A model generated the notes under the pieces. The model worked only from the letters and a program-made list of their open reading frames with translations, made no database searches and had not been told where the DNA came from. Below are positions 14,131 through 16,470 of a stretch of DNA of 16,470 nucleotides, one piece after another. The position numbers and the translations under genes are program-made. The stretch's first letter is position 1. Each line of letters opens with the position of its first letter. This stretch comes from an uncultured Eubacteriales bacterium (lineage in GTDB: Bacteria > Bacillota > Clostridia > Christensenellales > CAG-138). The DNA is taken from contig CACXNN010000050.1 of assembly GCA_902768995.1 (NCBI GenBank), forward strand, positions 1 to 16,470, written 5' to 3'.

Positions 14131-15210
14131 ATGAACCTGACCCTTCATCTGACGGCGGACTGCAACCTGCGCTGCCGCTACTGCTACGAGACCCACTGTA
14201 AAAACCATATGACCTGGGACACGGCCCGTCAGGCGGTGGACCTGGTCTTTTCCTATGGCCACGAGACCAACGGCCTCTCCCTGTTCGGCGGCGAGCCTTT
14301 GCTGGAGCGGGGTATCGACGAGGAGATCTGCCGGTACGCCAAGGCCGAGGCCCGGCGGCGAGGCGTCAGCGTCCGATTCAAGATGACCACCAACGGCACG
14401 CTGCTGGACGAGTCGTTTTTGAAGTTCGCCAATGAGCACGACCTGGAGATCGCCCTCAGCCACGACGGGCTCCTGCAGGACCGGCAGCGGCTGACCCGGG
14501 ACGGGCGGCCCACCCGGGAGAAGCTGGAACCGGTGGTGGATCTGCTGCTGCGATACCAGCCCAACGCCGTGGCCCTGCAGACCGTGACCCCCGAGACCGT
14601 GGGCGGCATGGCCGAGTCCGTTGCCTGGCTCCACGACCGGGGGTTCGCCCGGGTCAATTCCGTCATCGACTACCGGCCGGGTGCGGGCTGGGACGACGGT
14701 TCCCTGGCCGTGCTGCGGGAACAGTATGAGGCCGTGGCGGATCTGATGGAAGCCCGCTTCGACGATAAGCGGCCGCTCCTTTTCCTGCCATTCCTCACGA
14801 AGATCTCCGCGTATCTGAACGACCGGCCGTGCCTCGAATGCAAGCTGGGCATGCGGCAGCCCTCCGTGGCGGAGGACGGGAGCATCTATCCCTGCAATCA
14901 GTTCCTGTACCTGCCGGAGTACCGCATGGGCCACGTATCCGCCGGCGTCGACCGGGCGAAACAGCATGCCATCTATACGGCGTCCCTGGCCCCGGAGCCG
15001 GACTGCGAGGGTTGCGCCATACTGGATCGGTGCCGGCACCACTGCGCCTGTCTCAATTTCAGCCTCACCGGGGACATGCACCGAGTTGCCCCCGTCCAGT
15101 GCGAGCACGAGCGCATCCTCATTCCCATCGCCGACGCCCTGGCGGAGCGGCTGTACGAGAAGAAAAGCGCACGGTTTCTTTTGAATTATCGGGAGGATGG
15201 GTTGGAATAA
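14131..15210 (+). CDS. radical SAM/SPASM-domain protein, putative peptide or protein maturase
   Basis: A 359-residue radical SAM enzyme. The SAM-binding iron-sulfur motif is C11-x3-C15-x2-C18 ('CNLRCRYCY'), followed by GGEP at 53-56 and 'KMTTNGTLLD'. The C-terminal third is a SPASM-type domain with cysteines at 234, 237, 255, 292, 295, 301, 305, 307 and 324, enough for two auxiliary clusters. Enzymes of this architecture act on peptides or proteins: thioether and carbon-carbon crosslinks, sulfatase Cys/Ser oxidation and similar chemistry. The exact class cannot be assigned by eye; no sulfatase is nearby. It starts 8 nt after the repeat protein gene without a clear Shine-Dalgarno, so the two are probably co-translated. 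It ends at converging hairpins. Confidence 0.88.
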   Translation: MNLTLHLTADCNLRCRYCYETHCKNHMTWDTARQAVDLVFSYGHETNGLSLFGGEPLLERGIDEEICRYAKAEARRRGVSVRFKMTTNGTLLDESFLKFANEHDLEIALSHDGLLQDRQRLTRDGRPTREKLEPVVDLLLRYQPNAVALQTVTPETVGGMAESVAWLHDRGFARVNSVIDYRPGAGWDDGSLAVLREQYEAVADLMEARFDDKRPLLFLPFLTKISAYLNDRPCLECKLGMRQPSVAEDGSIYPCNQFLYLPEYRMGHVSAGVDRAKQHAIYTASLAPEPDCEGCAILDRCRHHCACLNFSLTGDMHRVAPVQCEHERILIPIADALAERLYEKKSARFLLNYREDGLE

Positions 15211-15228
15211 GGAAGGAATAGGAGCTTC

Positions 15229-15256
15229 GCACCTTTTTCTTGAAAGAAAAAGATGC
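15229..15256. repeat. hairpin 1 of an intergenic hairpin array
   Basis: CTTTTTCTT (15233-15241) and AAGAAAAAG (15244-15252) pair perfectly over a 2-nt loop. GCA/TGC outer pairs (15229-15231 with 15254-15256) extend the stem past one mismatch. No T run follows on the plus strand. Bases 15211-15228 hold nothing I recognise. Confidence 0.6.
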
Positions 15257-15264
15257 CCAAAAAG

Positions 15265-15327
15265 AACTTAAGAAGGGATATAGCTGTCGTATGTATAGCT
15301 ATATCCCTTCTTAAGTTTCTCTTTTTT
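15265..15327. terminator. hairpin 2: long perfect stem, probable bidirectional terminator
   Basis: A perfect 21-bp inverted repeat (15265-15285 with 15297-15317) encloses an 11-nt loop GTCGTATGTAT. It is followed by TCTCTTTTTT on the plus strand, and by CTTTTT on the minus strand. It lies between the convergent radical SAM and PAS/HTH genes. The stem is AT-rich and longer than most intrinsic terminators. Confidence 0.75.
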
Positions 15328-15329
15328 CG

Positions 15330-15366
15330 GTCCCTTTTTTCTCTTTGTCCAAAGGGAAAAAAGGAC
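15330..15366. repeat. hairpin 3 of the intergenic array
   Basis: GTCCCTTTTTTC (15330-15341) faces GAAAAAAGGAC (15356-15366) with one bulged C, and inner CTTTG/CAAAG pairs close over TC (15349-15350) to give a long imperfect hairpin. The A/T tracts could help terminate the minus-strand gene that stops at 15378. Confidence 0.55.
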
Positions 15367-15377
15367 AAAACAAAAGT

Positions 15378-16010
15378 TTACAGATTTTTGCTGGCGTCGA
15401 TGTAGGCGTACAGGGTGTACTTGCTGATGCCGAAATATTTGCTGACCTTGTCGCCGGACTTGGTGACCAGGAACGCCCCGGCGTTGTTGAGGAACTGGAT
15501 GGCCAGGATCTTGTCGTCCTTGGTCATGAGCGCCACGGGCTTGCCCACTTTCTCCACGCTCTGCTCGATGAGATCGTCCAGCAGCTCATTCACGTTCTGG
15601 GGGATGCTGGCGGGCGCCTTGGGCTCCTCCCCGTGGCTGAGCAGGCTCCCTACGGCCTTCTGGGCCATGAGCAGGTTCGTGATGTCGTAGTTCACCGAGA
15701 AGATGCCGTCCACGCCCCCCTGCTCGTTGCGGATATAGACGGTGCTGGACTTGACGATCCGCCCGTCATGGGTCTTCAGCAGATACCCGGACCGGTCCCG
15801 CAGGTTCTCCGGGTGCTTCTCCTGCATGGCCTCCAGGGCTACCTGGGAGGGACCGTCACCGGTCTGCCGGTGGGACACGTGCCCGTTCTCGATGGCCACG
15901 ATGGTGTGCTCCGGGTCCCCGCCCGTGAGATCGTGGACCAGTACCTCACAGTTCTCGCCAAACTCCGCCGCCAGCGCCTTGGCCAGCCGTTTATAAAAAT
16001 CCAGGTCCAT
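15378..16010 (-). CDS. YheO/DauR-like PAS plus HTH transcriptional regulator
   Basis: A 210-residue regulator. Residues about 1-115 form a YheO-like PAS domain ('MDLDFYKRLAKALAAEFGENCEVLVHD', 'DRSGYLLKTHDGRIVKSSTVYIRNEQG', 'GIFSVNYDIT'). A linker rich in Pro and Glu follows, and the C-terminus is an HTH_22-type helix-turn-helix ('VSKYFGISKYTLYAYID'). The family includes DauR of Pseudomonas, which controls D-arginine use; the ligand here is unknown. The start at 16010 has AAAGGAAAG just upstream on the minus strand, better than an in-frame start 6 codons earlier. It is transcribed alone, away from the DUF1292 gene. Confidence 0.88.
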   Translation of the reverse strand: MDLDFYKRLAKALAAEFGENCEVLVHDLTGGDPEHTIVAIENGHVSHRQTGDGPSQVALEAMQEKHPENLRDRSGYLLKTHDGRIVKSSTVYIRNEQGGVDGIFSVNYDITNLLMAQKAVGSLLSHGEEPKAPASIPQNVNELLDDLIEQSVEKVGKPVALMTKDDKILAIQFLNNAGAFLVTKSGDKVSKYFGISKYTLYAYIDASKNL

Positions 16011-16057
16011 TCGCTTTCCTTTCTGCACAGGGGTGGGTCAACAGTTCCTATACGTTT

Positions 16058-16086
16058 ATGATATAAAAATCCCCGCGGGATTTCAA
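16058..16086 (-). promoter_or_regulatory. promoter of the PAS/HTH regulator gene
   Basis: On the minus strand TTGAAA (16081-16086, 5 of 6) and TATCAT (16058-16063, 5 of 6) are exactly 17 nt apart. The start is expected near 16051, giving a leader of about 40 nt. Confidence 0.6.
16067..16083. promoter_or_regulatory. palindrome AAATCCC-CGC-GGGATTT inside the regulator promoter
   Basis: Perfect 7-bp arms around a 3-nt centre fill most of the space between -35 and -10 of the PAS/HTH gene promoter. The position suggests a repressor site, possibly for the regulator itself. Confidence 0.5.
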
Positions 16087-16157
16087 CTGTTTTTTGCGAA
16101 TTGAAAAAGATTTTTGAGACAGGGGCAAAAGGCCCTCGGAAAAAGCGAAAGTACCTA

Positions 16158-16186
16158 TTGAAAAACTGAGAAGGATAGGGTAGAAT
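16158..16186 (+). promoter_or_regulatory. promoter of the DUF1292 gene
   Basis: TTGAAA (16158-16163) and TAGAAT (16181-16186) each match consensus at 5 of 6 positions with an exact 17-nt spacer. The start is expected near 16193, and AAAGGAG (16204-16210) lies 8 nt before ATG 16219. Confidence 0.65.
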
Positions 16187-16218
16187 ATCCCCATCTTAGA
16201 GGCAAAGGAGAAAACACC

Positions 16219-16470
16219 ATGGAAAATATAAACAACGACGAGCTGGATCTGGTCACCTTTTCCGACGAGGAAGGGAACGAATTCCAGATGGAGGTCTGGG
16301 ACTACTTCGAGCACGAGGGCCAGGAGTACGCCATCCTCTTCGATCTTGAGAGCGAGCAGGACGAGGATGCCGAGACCGAGGTCTATATCATGAAGGTCAC
16401 CGTGGAGGGCGAGGACGAGATCTTCCTGCCCGCCGACGAGGACAAGATGGACGAGCTCACCGAGATCGTG
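16219..16470 (+). CDS. DUF1292 (YrzB-like) acidic protein, 3'-truncated by the window
   Basis: The first 84 residues of a very acidic protein starting 'MENINNDELDLVTFSDEEGNE'. The pattern 'DEEGNEFQMEVWDYFEHEGQEYAILFD', then 'EVYIMKVTVEGEDEIFLP', matches the DUF1292/YrzB family of Firmicutes, usually around 90-110 residues and of unknown function. No stop occurs before the window end, so the 3' end is missing. In many Firmicutes a yrzB gene lies near udk, ruvX or alaS-linked genes, but here the upstream neighbour is a divergent regulator. Confidence 0.85.
   Translation, partial: MENINNDELDLVTFSDEEGNEFQMEVWDYFEHEGQEYAILFDLESEQDEDAETEVYIMKVTVEGEDEIFLPADEDKMDELTEIV

Noticed and set aside
13801..15108. 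435-codon minus-strand frame opposite the repeat protein and radical SAM gene
   Set aside because: It covers two plus-strand genes with good signals; the Ser/Gly/Thr repeats are only the complement of the Glu/Pro repeats.

Overview
The window looks like a chromosomal piece of a GC-rich Clostridia/Eubacteriales bacterium of the gut type. The reasons are purine-rich Shine-Dalgarno sites (AAGGAGG types), sigma-A-like promoters, a BlaI/M56 pair, a DUF6273 protein, a DUF1292 protein, an M32 carboxypeptidase and an OppD/OppF pair with clostridial-style C-termini. No rRNA, tRNA, CRISPR array, integrase or transposase was seen. Most long antisense reading frames are shadows caused by high GC. The exact lineage cannot be fixed from the sequence alone.

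Layout. (1) 2-3222 (+): end of a peptide-importer operon: OppD-type ATPase (5' end outside the window) carrying a very long helical insertion, OppF-type ATPase with a shorter lysine-rich insertion, and a small DUF3899-like membrane protein, closed by a hairpin at 3248-3279. (2) 3332-6239 (+): a self-contained regulatory operon: a promoter with two 17-bp palindromes, a single-pass membrane protein with 'IPEYRDA' repeats and a DUF6273 domain, a BlaI-family repressor and a BlaR1-like M56 membrane peptidase, ending at a strong terminator (6315-6359). (3) 6409-12791 (+): promoter, M32 carboxypeptidase, an atypical glutamine synthetase with an apparent 2-nt frameshift, glutaminase, a CD0519/CD1768-like membrane protein and an MFS permease, probably one transcript, ending in a bidirectional terminator shared with the convergent gene. 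(4) 12846-13628 (-): PhzF-family protein, divergent from (5) 13775-15210 (+): a small lipoprotein-like, Glu/Pro-rich tandem-repeat protein followed 8 nt later by a radical SAM/SPASM enzyme. (6) 15229-15366: three consecutive hairpins between convergent genes. (7) 15378-16010 (-): YheO/DauR-like PAS plus HTH regulator with a palindrome inside its own promoter, divergent from (8) 16219-end (+): DUF1292 (YrzB-like) acidic protein, cut by the window end.

How the parts fit. Peptide uptake (1) and the carboxypeptidase/glutamine enzymes (3) fit a peptide- and amino-acid-using lifestyle. In (2) a sensor protease should cleave the repressor and free its own operon, so the DUF6273 membrane protein is the likely effector or signal partner. 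Unit (5) is the best candidate for an undescribed system: a radical SAM/SPASM enzyme whose apparent partner is a lipoprotein-like repeat protein rather than a short peptide.
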